Below, in pieces: positions 36,701 to 49,200 of a DNA stretch of 64,000 nt (within the stretch, counting starts at the first letter, position 1; each line of letters begins with the position of its first letter). Under the pieces are notes generated by a model, which did no database searches, had not been told where the DNA came from, and was given only the letters and a program-made list of their open reading frames with translations. Origin of the DNA: Tubulanus polymorphus (taxonomy: Eukaryota > Nemertea > Palaeonemertea > Tubulaniformes > Tubulanidae); assembly GCF_964204645.1 (NCBI RefSeq), contig NC_134026.1, positions 24,694,650-24,758,649 of the forward strand, written 5' to 3'. A program made the translations under genes and the position numbers.

Positions 36701-39700
36701 TACGAACCATATTTTTGTTCAGGCGGTCTGGGTCGATATTGTTTTGCTGTAGGAATATGTCGTCTCTTTGATCAAACGACAGTGACCGCGGGCGAGTAAC
36801 TTTACGATGTTCCGGAGATAACGATTGACTTTCACGAATTCGTGCTTTAAGAACATCTTCAGTGTTTGCTCGGGGTCGACAGCTACGCATATCGTTTTCC
36901 CGCCACTTTCTCTGATTGAAATTCGAATAATCCGCAGTATTTCCAGAAGTTTCCTTCACCCGGTCGCTAAGCTTATTAGATGTCGATTCGGTTGAATGTT
37001 TATGTGCAACAACGACGGCACATTCTTCAGCTGACTTCTCTACAGGGGGCTTTCGCCTCGCGGGGGACCTTGAAGGCCTTTCAACCTGCTGCGGTGGAGA
37101 GTCTGGTTGAGATTTTGATGTCGATTCGTCATTAGAAATATTTGAATTTGAACTACTCGACGGGCCGGACATATTCGAAATTGAAGCACTCGTTGCCACT
37201 TCATCCGGATCATCAACACTATGACTGCTGCTGGTCAGTCGATAAATACTTGAAGTAACAGAGACGAGACTCTTCAAAGTCCACAGAGAACGACTGTTAT
37301 CGCTCTGGTTAATGTTGATGTCACTGTAGGAAGCTGTTCGAAGCGGCGGGCTCTGTGGATAAGATTGAAAATAGACTATAAAGTACGTACAGGCCATAAT
37401 TCATCAAGTCAATTATCTGATGTGGGGGGCTGTCACAAAATGTTCACCATTAACAATCTTCGAGAAGATGGGAACTGACTAATTTGATGAGACAATCTTC
37501 GGAATGAATAGGCTCATGCAGATCCAATACGTTTTGAGTGACACAATCTTTGATTCCCTCAACAAGAGGTAGACGAAGAATCTACGAAGAATGGAATTTA
37601 ATTACACATTCGTGCTGAACTGATAATAATAGAATAAACCCCAGGGTTATGCATAGGTGAGATGGATAGACGTATGGTTGATACAAAACTTCATTACAAG
37701 CGAAATTACTAGTCAGCGTGAATGAAATATTATCATTATAAGACACTGGACGTCATCTTCAATATGAATTGTCGACTGGGATCAATCAAAAATCCCGATG
37801 CGGTTGTTGAAATTATTTGTAGTTCGTGATTCATTATATTGATATACCGACATCATCAACCGCATTAACATATGAGTGCGTTGGCGAACCTAGTTCAAAC
37901 ATGAAGCATCGATGAATTAAACAAAATATGCCATGCGTGATACCTTTTCTTTATCCTTTTCTGATTTGAATGATGACGACGTTTTTAACGGTCGCTTTTG
38001 CATCCACGTATCTTCTGGATCAACAGCCGTCTGTTCTGAATGTCCATGGTACCATTGACCGCTTTTGCAAGCGTATTCCCGCTTAATGTGACACAGGCGA
38101 CATCGCCATTTCGTCTGAAAATAACGTCAACAGTTATTTGCATTCGTATCAATCAGACGTGGAAAAAACATCGGATAATAGCGACTGGTCCAGAATCCAA
38201 TGGATTAGAGATTGTTTACATAAAATCCCCAGAGGTCAATTCTCTTTCAGGTTCGGTTTCAAAATCATTAGGACTAGATGAAGACAGGACTACCAAACAC
38301 TTCGAGCAATTAACTGATTGAGTGTTTCAGAACATCGGGCCGTTTGATAAATGAACCGAGTCAACAAGAGAAGATCAACCTTAGAGGACGAAAACCAACA
38401 GTTTTACGGTGCGGATCATTTCTGACGATAATTCTTAATCCGTAACACACCGTGATCAAGTTGAATAACTATTTATATATTCGATCAGTAAAACATCGTG
38501 CATCGGATGCATCATGATAGTTTCTGGGTATTCGTAAAGATACTAATGTAATGTCGATAATATTGACACTAGAAGGCGTCGAGTTCCGGTACTTTCACGA
38601 TTAATTCGCGAAGGTAAAATACGGCATGCATGTTAAAATTCCCCATGTACAAAACATCACTTCAACCGCCAATTACTGCAACGGGAATGTCACCGTGATT
38701 CCCTATATCGTATTGATGGTGCATAAAAACGATATGAGTGCGGTACCATAAGGATTTTGAGATATGTCTCTATGGTGTAACTTTCTTACCCGAACTTGTT
38801 TGCTAAGTGGGTCCACTCTCACGTACATGCCGCAACGGCTACAAATGCGTTGTCCACACTCGTAACAGTGTCGTCCGATACGTTCGACGAATTTCGTCTT
38901 AAAACACAGTCGGCAAAGATTCAAAATTGCAGCTTGACGAAGAGGATTCATCGATGAAATATTGATTTTGATCGTTTCTTCCATCTTCTCGATCTCTCGT
39001 TTTAAGGCCCTGTTCAAAAAGGATCATGCATATCACGCATCTTACATCGTTATTATTTTGCCATAAGGACCAGAATAACAAAAGCATGCCAAAAATATAC
39101 CCCTCACGAGTAGGAGAACCGAAAATGCATTTTGTACATGACGTCACCGGAAAAGGTAGGGAGACCTACTTGTGCCAACATAAACTTGAATTGCCAGTGT
39201 ATAAGTGGTGGGATATTTGCTCAGTACACGACAAGCTATTTCCATCAAAACAGTCTCTGGGTGACAGAAGTGTATATAGCATTCTCTTTCCCTGCCGGCG
39301 AATGGTCATCGATACAGTACTGACAGGACAGGCAACGATTTATTACCAGGGTATATGTACGTACGGTACAAAATAACTTGAGGTCTATCAGGATGAATGT
39401 CGGCAATGACCTCTTGTTTACCTTTTGCCGGAATAGCCAAAAATCATCACGGAATTGTGTCTATCAATATTGTGTTATTCATATATGGCCATGTGGAATA
39501 TTGTCAGACATGAGGATAAACCCTCTTTCGGTTTGGGTTCGTGATCGCGACCCACGATCGTATCTTACGAGTTAAAAGCTTTCATCAAATTGCATTGATA
39601 GATTTCTAAATCCCGTCCTTCAGATCAGTAGAGTTCAATTGTGGGTCGTGTACGTAACTCACGTGAAAATGGTGAACGTTTGTTGTAAAATGGAAAATAA

Positions 39701-40224
39701 GACCGGACAAAATATTTCACCCGGTGACGTCTAGCTAATGAAAAAGATGATAGAGATTGAACATTGACAATATTCGATCTCTATGAATATGTTCACACTG
39801 GGACATTGTTCAAATAAGCTCGAAATAAGTAAACCTCATCGTTATCGGAAGTATTGACCAGCTTGCGAGCGCAGAGAATACCAGATTTTTTACGAGTCAT
39901 GTGACAATAACCATCATAACCACATTGCGCGAACCGGAAGCACCGGAAGATTGAAATCTGATTGGTTTTCGGAGCAAAAATCAATACGTGGGATCAGAAG
40001 ACGATCTAGAATATCCGCAACTGCATTTCTTTTCCCTACCTTAATTTCTCATCTTCGTCTTTTTCGAAAGAAGCGTGTCGTTCAAATACTTTATTGATAA
40101 CAGCCAGTTCTTCTTGGGTCAAGTGATCCATTGCAGCTGATGGGGGTCGAACCGGTACACTGGATGATCGTCGACGTTTGAACTGATCCGAATTCATTAC
40201 ATCGTCACTGATCGACCTCGATCG
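24404..40224 (-). CDS. RIMS-like: RIM-family active-zone protein (Rab-binding zinc finger, C2A, C2B), no PDZ seen
   Basis: Exons on the minus strand: 40224-40040, 39009-38790, 38114-37944, 37352-35942, 34721-34629, 34116-34011, 33917-33865, 33723-33653, 32051-31867, 31665-31572, 31402-31084, 27127-27041, 26483-26376, 26167-26072, 25437-25356, 25222-25149, 25016-24897, 24812-24670, 24571-24404. The joined frame is 1262 codons with all phases matching. RIM proteins tether Rab3 vesicles and Munc13 at release sites. Seen: Rab-binding helix (LTQEELAVINKVFERHASF); a finger with RIM spacing, CxxC-12-CxxC-4-CxxC, then WRCRLC; a long Ser-rich exon; RKLPKTP; C2A (FLGEVHLKL, WYTLQVHDE); and C2B (GHLEIEILCARNLNP, KTKTVRGTCDPQFQQ, WYTLSEHP) ending 10 residues after GEEFG. 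The C2 loops lack the usual aspartates, as in RIMs. ATG at 40197 could start it, but the frame is open to 40224, so an upstream exon may exist. Confidence 0.9.
30473..30733 (+). repeat. Purine-rich minisatellite and (GGGA)n/(GA)n tract
   Basis: Copies of GGGAGCTGGGAGAGA are separated by one or more GGGAGAGA octamers: AGCTGGG recurs at 30501, 30532, 30563, 30594, 30609 and 30632 (spacings 31, 31, 31, 15, 23). Then come (GGGA)n at about 30645-30699 and (GA)n to 30733. The strand is almost all purine apart from the CT of each AGCT. It lies in the 4 kb RIM intron between C2A and the linker exons; open frames across it are low-complexity artefacts. Confidence 0.95.
31464..31486. repeat. Perfect 11-bp-arm palindrome in RIM intron
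   Basis: ACCAGGAAGGT, one base C, then ACCTTCCTGGT. It lies in the intron between the two C2A exons (31572 and 31402), 90 bases from the nearer exon. A hairpin or binding-site palindrome; no role is claimed. Confidence 0.8.
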
Positions 40225-43200
40225 CTGAAACTAGATTTTTTATCTTAGAGGGATTGATCCTGTTTGATGATTCATTTGATTGGTAGATTTCGTTTGATTT
40301 GTTTTGATCAAACGACTTATATCAAAAATAAAACGCCAATATTCCAAATTGTAATTCATGTTATTTTGAAACGCCAATAATGATGACGTAGTGCACATCG
40401 ACTCACAGACCCCTTAAAAATAACGCATAATAGTCAGCAATTTATATAAAACATTTTTGTAACGGTTTTTATGGTGTCCAAAAAATGAGCTGGCGACGTA
40501 CTGGCCGGACAGGATATCAAAGATTGGATAGTGGTGATTGCCTTGAGAGTGTCAACTGAAATTCATCATGCAATGTCGGAACGCCTCATCAAAGATGGCT
40601 ACTGTATATCCGGTGATAAACAACGACGATATTCGCAGGCACCCGTTTCCTACTTCAATAATAGCAAGGGAAAATACAGAGCCACTCATATTAATATCGA
40701 ATTACACGGACCTCAAAGGACCAAAATCTAGGGACTTGGTCCGAAGCTTGTATCATAGCATGGCTTGCTAAGCGAAGTTTTAGAGTCCATGGTTATAGTT
40801 AGAACAGTGTTTGAGATCCATTTCTAGTTAGCCAATCGAGTAGGCCTATAGCGAAACTCAATCGTGACACTCAACGCAATATCAAAAGATCAAAGTATTT
40901 TCATATTGAACGAAGATGTATATTTAGAAATACGTCAATACATTAGATACTGACGACAGGTTGTAAAGGTGTCGATAATTTCCACTATTTACTCCGTCGA
41001 TAGACAAACATCAGCTAAATTATTATACGTCACGGAGAAATAGATGAATCTTCTCAGTGTTGTTCATCTCATGGGCATGCACACGTAATCGTTTATGCTT
41101 TGATAGTTCTTTCATCATCGCCGAGAAGATCAGTTATTATAGATATCATCATGAATAGATTCCACGATTCCAATCTTAAAGTCGTACGTTTTGTGCAGAA
41201 GCGAATCGGCTACTTTTTAGTTATTGTTTATTCAAATTCAATGGGATATTTACATAAGAATATCTCGTAGAGAATTTCAGCCGTAAAATTTACCAGGTAT
41301 CACGCAGACTCAACTGCCGTACATCGACCGGAAGACATTAATTTTACGGATATCCAATTATTGCACGAATAAATATCAAGAATTTCCTGGTTTATTTTTT
41401 GCAGTTGTATTGCAATAACATGTCAATAAACTCCGGGCCAGTGGATAATCTAAACATAGCCGTACAGTCATTGATTTCGTTCCGTTCTGGGTAAATCATT
41501 CCCAGTGCTTCCATGAAACGGTTAAAAATTTGACAAGGATCATTTCCGATGTTTTTCATGAACCATTAGGAATCGTTTCTTAGTATGATTTTTTGAGTCA
41601 CTCGGAGCTCAAAGAAAGCACTTTCGCTCCGAAATTTGCATATCCCAGAGAAGAGGACATTATGTTGTCAGTTAAGGTACCGACATCGGATATTGTCTTT
41701 CCATTTTCAATCTTTACTTAATGCGTGTACATTTGGATAATATTTTACCCGTTGTCTTAGTGACGTCGAATTGAGAACGGCTTAAAAAAATTGCAGGCCA
41801 ACCTATAAATCCTTTGGTCAGATTATTGAAGCAGAAACGTTCGTACTCTCTCGACCGGTTAAATAACATTAACGCCAACTCTCACGGAAATGAGCGCATG
41901 AAATAATGGTCCGAGAATATGTCAAAAGCATTTGACCGTTAGAACCTGGGAGACTGGCGAGTAGTAGTAAACGTCGTCATGAAAGATGCGTCATTCATTC
42001 AGTTCGAGAGGCGCATCGAATTTGGAATAATTATTCATCGTTCATCGATTTGTAGTTAATTAATACTCCGATTAATTGTCATTTCATGCCGCCATAACAG
42101 TTTGTCGGATATAGCCAGCCACGGCTTCGAGGCGAATGTTTATTAAATAATACGAATGGTCGAAGAAGAATGTAGATATAGATGGAAAGTGCTTTTAGTA
42201 TCAACCAGCAAATGTCCAAAACGGTTGTCCGTGATATTCAGTATACTAGTTCAGGATATGTTTTCTCGCATTTTCGAAGGAGAAAGAAACATATGAAACC
42301 GAAAGGGTTTACGCCAAAAGGCCATTTAAGGTTTCCACCATTTGGCTTAATTTCGCAAAACCCTGGCACTACCATAAGATATTTTTCCATCTTCCCCTGA
42401 GAAAATTGTATTTTTAGATTTGACCTCACGTGTCTACAGAAGATTTATTAATTCAAAAATGTTGATGATACCCGTGTGATTCGTTTCAGACACAGCGACT
42501 CTACAGTAATGATCAGCTGTTATTAAAAGTCAACCCGGTTACATCAATCATAATAAAGAGGATTTAAAACAGTCCAGAGTTTTATTACCTTTTTAAAGGA
42601 CGACATATTCGGTTAGTCACTGCTGATTCAAGTTCTTTCCTCGAATTCACCGGTATTCACCCCGTAACGATTGTTTTTCAGCATTCATAACTGCAATATA
42701 AAAATTTACGGATGAGCATTCTTCCGGGGCCTTTACTGCAAGTGGAGACGAATATCTAATTTGACTGGCAAGAGAAGCGGCTAACCGCTACAAGAACGGG
42801 TCATCGGCTGGTGCCGTAAACTCACTTTCTAAAGTAAATATATCGGATAACTTGAAAGGAACGATGACTTATTGGAACCGCACCTCGTTTTGATACAAGG
42901 CGTGCAATGATTGGCCGTGGTTAAGAAATCATATGCCTCGTTCGCTCTTTTAGGCTACCGAGCTGCTCGTCTAAGGGCAATAGAGCAAAAAATCCACTAC
43001 GTATTACATCTCCGAGGTTTCTGCATGATTAGTACGTTCAATGCTCATCGAACCCGGGGATAGAAATATTATCGAACCAAGCATCGAATTGTGAATTTCA
43101 TTTTGTTCGTACGTTTGACGATGACGGATTGTATTGTCACTTCAATAAATCAGTGTATCCAGTACCTGTCGTTTGCTTCATTCTATCTAACTGGCTGTAT

Positions 43201-46200
43201 TAATCACGACAATTGCAGCCCTCGTATGGCCGAGTAATTTCGTTAACTCGCAAGATAGGACTATAATGAATGAGCGGACGGCCCGCTGATTAACGAGACA
43301 ACTCCTCACTTGTTATGAGCCCGAGCTCTTGCGACGAAACGACGAGATGTCATTAACGAAGATGGATGCAAAACAGAAAGACTATTGTGGTCGAAAGAAG
43401 GCGAATGGCAATTAAAACTATCCTCATAAGTAGACCAGATCAACGCATCGCGGTGGCGTTCGAAATTCATTTTATGCACATTAACCCATTGGCATCGATT
43501 TTGCGATCTCTATTTGACAATTAATAAGAATTTATGAGCATCATTAGTGAAGTCATTATTGAGTTCTTCCGCGGAAAAATATCAATGGCAAATGTCGCCG
43601 GTAATGTATGTGATAGTGAAAGTGCGCTTTACCCTAATAAAATATTTCTAATGAAAATGCTGCTGTTGAAATTACATAATACTGCTAAGAGTGTAGCCTG
43701 TTTTTTGATTGGTTATTCATTAATTAACGTTTGGAGTGGTTGGAAATGATTTCTCCAAGATTTACGTCATGAGATCGGATATTAAAAACCCGTAGTGGTT
43801 TTTGCGACCAATTTTCATACAGCGCTAAATTATCGCCACTTTCGCCGTCAAAGAGTAAATCACATAACAAGATAGCGCGCGTTGAATACCAAAACTTCGC
43901 AACAAAAGTCACAGCAATCTTAGTCAGCAATTTAAAGAAATAGGACTGCAAGCGGTATGATTTATGACAATAAATCGCCGCATGGTATTGCTGTATTATC
44001 AGGTGTTCCGTCCAGATCTTGAGCGAGTTTGGGTACATGCTATATGAAATCTAAATTTATTCGCCAATAAAGCCATCCACTCGCACGGGCAGAAGAGAGA
44101 TTGCCTAGAATGGTTTATAGACATATACGTAATCGCACATAAAAGCGTCTTCTGATTCGGGGAGAGAAATCAGTGATTCCATAAAAATACGGCTTTTCGC
44201 CATAGATGCATAATTACCACAAAGCAAATCATATGACGTACGTACGCAATGCCAGTTAACCACTTAGTCATGGTCATTTATGCTGAGTACAGGACGTTAT
44301 TGCTCGTAGGACGAGGTTGCAGCAAACAGTGTCTTGTTTACTCGGCGAATATATGAAATTATGTCTTACAAGTCACCAGTTTAGTGGATTCTTCAGCATT
44401 AAGAGCCGGCCATAATCATCGTACATCGAAACATCGTTTCGTGTGAGGTTATCACTTCCAGATCATGAAACATATCTGATGGACCGTATTCAAATATTTT
44501 AGTCGTTGGACGTTAGTAGTTTAGTCGTTAGTATAGTTGTGACGCTAAAATGCTGAATTATGAGGCGAAAGCTAGTAAAGCGAACAGATTTGCGTGTTTA
44601 CAGAGAATAGAAACCCTTTCTGCAACCAGTAGAATTACTGGAAAATGTTATCGACTGAATGTCTCGTGTGATATTCTATTGCGTGAGTGCATCAAAATCG
44701 GGTATATAAATCATTTGAAAAATAATCAAAATATCCGTCCTGTATAATTTGTCTGGTCCATTATTTCCACGTATTCGACAATGGTATGGCTGTATACCTT
44801 TAAGTGAATAATGATAATGCAATCGTTTTTTTGTACTTATCATCCAGAAACGATATGATATAATATCATAACGAAGAAGACGAATGCCCAAGTAAATCAT
44901 CGGGTTATAATGATACCGTGTGAATGGATACAGTATCGAACACATGTCAAAGGTTTCTTTGCAAAACACTTGACGCCGTTGCGATCATAAAATCGGGTTG
45001 ATATTATTTCCCTGATGCACATTCTCACAATATGAAATCGTAGATGCGAGAATTTCCTTAGTTTAAAACGCGTAATCTAGCTAATCGGAATTAGCTCACA
45101 ACTCACGTGGTACCTTCTTCTATGGCGTTAGACAACAGGCGGCGAGACTAATATCATTAACAGAATCGTCCAAAACTAGACACACTTTATTATAATCTTA
45201 TCACCGTCATCGATTCTGTCCTTAGTCTGTATATTGCATCTGCCCTGTCATTGCGTTATTGGTTTTAGATACTAGTTTTACCAGTTAACTTTTTATCATG
45301 CCCAAAAACCTATTCGCATATGGCCTGGGACTTATGTTTAAATAGAAGTGCCAACCCAAAGTAATCCTACATAAAAAAAGCTTTTCTGCCTGTCGCAAGC
45401 ATAAGCACAAAGAGTTCATTTTAATGTTAATATCGCCGCAGAATATTTGCTGATCGGATTAGTCTGGCAGCTGAATCTGAGAAAGTATAAATGAATATAA
45501 ATTCACGAAAAGCCCATAACAACTCATAAAATTGATGGCTGTAGGATGCAAGTTGGCAATCATGGGACAGCAGTATCACTGACTGAAAACGGCGAAGTGA
45601 ATATGTCACAAATGCTTAAGCAGCCAACTTGGTGAATAATCATTTTATCATAGCATGCCGTTTAACGGAAACCCAAGAGCCATAAAATGTTGATAGATTT
45701 TTGCAGATCCACATAATGCTTATATTTCCTTTAATTTTCAATTTATGATTACCTTATTTCCAAGAAATCCCAATTCTGCTAATTAATCTTATTTCTTACA
45801 GAACACTTAATCAATTCCTTTGTTGTTAGTCGGAAAGGAATAATTCAAATTGGTGTATCTCATACGTATTCATTTCAGATCATAGAAGTCCATAAGTGTA
45901 TATGCGAAAGGACTTCTTACATCTTGGATTATCAGTGATCTGAAAGTGAATTGATAGTTGGTGATTGGAAAGTTTCTTTTGATTTTGTGTCAAGTGTTGT
46001 ACCCTGACTGTCGACACTATGGATACAAACGTCACTAAAGGAAACATGTGTCCTTACAAAATTGAAAGTGAATTTCTACGCTGAATTAATTTTCCCCCAA
46101 GTATATTGCAAGTTGCGCTTAAAACGTCAATTCGTGGCGTCGTAATCTTGGGCTGTTGACAGCTTTGCTTAGTGTATAGAGCCGGTGCGAGGCTTGAATC

Positions 46201-49200
46201 TGTAAAAGTATGGAAATAATGATATGAAAAGGGAATTCACTTCATATATGATGCTCGCTACTATTGAAAGTGTTCAGGGGAATTATCATATGAAAAGATA
46301 AAATCTTTGAACCAATCCCGAATAATACTTATAAGTCATTGATATACCACGTTGGAATTCAGTTTTGAATAAAACTGCAAAGACAAAGGAAACGTTCTTT
46401 TTAACGACACCAACAGTGCTCCGCTCCTTTAAAACAAATCGTGTAAAATATGGTTACCGGTATACGGAAATGTTGACGTCTGTATATAACGTCTGTTCGA
46501 TGCATTGATGCATCGATTACGATTGAAATCTAATACTCCACTAACGCTTAACCCTTATAACATAGATGCACAAGGAAGGTCTGTATTTAATCAATCAATG
46601 AATACCGTACTGACGAAAAATGAACCTTCCCGATGGATTGAAAATTAATACCGCCACACATCTTCGTGTTAAGTCTTTTGCAATACATGACGCTCAAATT
46701 AATAACACTATTTTTCTGAGTGGTAGGCAGGAATTGCATTTGGAATAGGATATCTCTTATGCGCTTAAAATAGTTCCTCGTCACATTTCTGAGTAACAAC
46801 CCCTTTAAATCTGCTCAATACACGATAGATTATATGATATACACAATTTCACATTAGGATAAACGAAAAAAGATATTACATTGTTTTATCAGGTCGTCGC
46901 AGTATTCCTCGAATTAGACAAAGGTAGCATTTTAAGCATTTAAAACATCGTCTAGGTTAAAGTAAAAAATATAGCAAATCTGATATGATTTAAGTTTCCC
47001 CGCGCCGGCGAGCTAGTCGTAGATCTTGTCAGATTCGGCAACAAGAAACCAATTATGCCCAGTGCGCAAACCAATCAACTAAACATAAGATGTCCGTAAC
47101 TTCATTGTTACCGACAAACTACTAATAAATGGTTCAATCTATGTTCGCTTTCTCCATACATTGAATAACGTCTTCGCAGTCCCATGATAATAAGACACAA
47201 GTGAACTAACAGAAATTCTTTTCCGTTATGCACTGTCGTTTAGATCAGGCGAACATTGCGTGTATGCAAAATGCGCTGCGTCATATTCGCCCAGTCATTT
47301 TGCGGTAAACGAGCTTTTACCCGTTCGGGGTAATACGTTGGGAAAAAGCTAACGCGGGTGTGTGCGCGCAGTTGCGTGTAAATCAGGGAGGCAGGGATTT
47401 TACCTAACCTTACCCTCGGACCTTACCTGACCTGAACCGAGACTCCAACCGCTCGACAAAACGCCCAGCCGACTTAGTACCAAATACGTATTACGACCTA
47501 ATTTAATCGGTAACATTTTAGCGATTTTAGACAAGGTAAAATTTCTTTAAGGGTGATGCATACACACTTGCCGCAGCTCCTTCGTTGGACCATGGACGTA
47601 TAAACTTATACGTCCATGGTTGGACGCATTTTTTCGCCAGATGTGCGATGGACTATGGACTCTTCGTTTTAGAGTCCATGAGTCGACTGACTTATGCGCT
47701 GAATGCATACGAACTTTGCGCAGCGCAATTTGCGTACGCAAGCGGGCTTGGAGCGCGCTCAAATGACACGAGAAAGGTTTGTAGTTCACCAAGAAGAAGT
47801 TGTTGATGTCTTGTGGAGTTTTATCTTGGATTTATTTGTGAAACCAAATATTTACTATACCTACCTCATGAAAACCAACTTGATAGTCTGAATAAGGAAA
47901 CAGTTTAAGGATAAACATACCTGAAATCTTACGAATTCACTCTAAGAATCCCCTTCGGCAAAAACTCACACGTTAAGATAATGAAAACATCATGATATCC
48001 TGTCTGTGTTGGCTATTGAAGGCGTTGGTTAGGATATCTCGATTGGCTCAGATGTGCGAGGACGATACATATGTATGTCATCGTACATCCTGGCCTATTG
48101 CTACAGCTAAAAATCTAGCAATTATCACCTTTGACTAACAACTGTGAAGAACTCGAATAATGACGTAATAATTAGTCGTACTAATTACGATGCTGGCAGG
48201 TGGTTAGCTATTAACGCTGGATGCTCCAAATATGTACGTATGCGTATGGCAGCTATTTGTAATAAAGAACCGATGAAATGATAGAATCACTGAATCTTCG
48301 GCCCCTGTACAAAATAACTGAATAGCAATAAAACCTGAAAATTTCAGTCATCGTGATATGAAAAACCAAATACACCAATTCCATCGTTAAAAGAACTGGT
48401 TCGAAAAGTCACTGCAGCCATAATACGCTTATGATCAACAGAGGAATGATAAAACCTGCACTGTGAATACACGGTGCCAAGAATGTCAATTGAATATTAA
48501 AGGAATTGCCTTTTTTCACCAGAAGGCCGAGTGAAGATCAAAAAGCCGAACGTTACGTATGAAATATTAAAGTAGCTGTCGTTGTAATCTACGGTTCGCG
48601 TGGATTCAGTTCGCGTCTACCAAAAGTCCGGAATATTTGAGGAATGCACAATTTACAGTGTTGGCTTAAATAAGATTCCGAAACATTCCTAGAGACATAA
48701 CTGTATTCTAATAAGAACCACTTTATCGTCCTGTATTCAAGTGCGATTATAGATATGCATTCAGTTCCACAATATCGAATTTACCTCAAGTTATGACTTT
48801 GAAAATGAACAGATTCCGTCAAACTTACTGAGAAGTTTAGAAAAGCGTTTTGATTTTTCCGGGATGAAACAATAAGTCCGCCATCATTAATGAGATGGAA
48901 AGACATTTCTATTGATGAACAGAAGTACGGGAGACATTACGTGTTCTGGAAATGTTTCTATCGGGTGACTTCACACTTCGAGAAATCATCCGTTTCTAAT
49001 AGGCATTTACCTCCATCCATCTACCATCGTCTGTGTCATGATACGTCTTATCAATACCGATCCAAGATTGATCCTGGCCCGCATGGTGCACCATATATCT
49101 GATATTTCACGTTCGCCTGGGACTGTTTGATAACGCACTCCCAGCCTGAAACCCTTTGGGGATTTGTTTCTAAAATTATTCGTTTCACAAGTCCCACTCT

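Noticed and set aside
36349-36771. Plus-strand frame of 140 residues
   Set aside because: Shadow of the long Ser-rich RIM exon on the opposite strand.
42182-42429. Overlapping frames on both strands (72 and 63 residues)
   Set aside because: Mutual shadows with no domain, codon or splice support.
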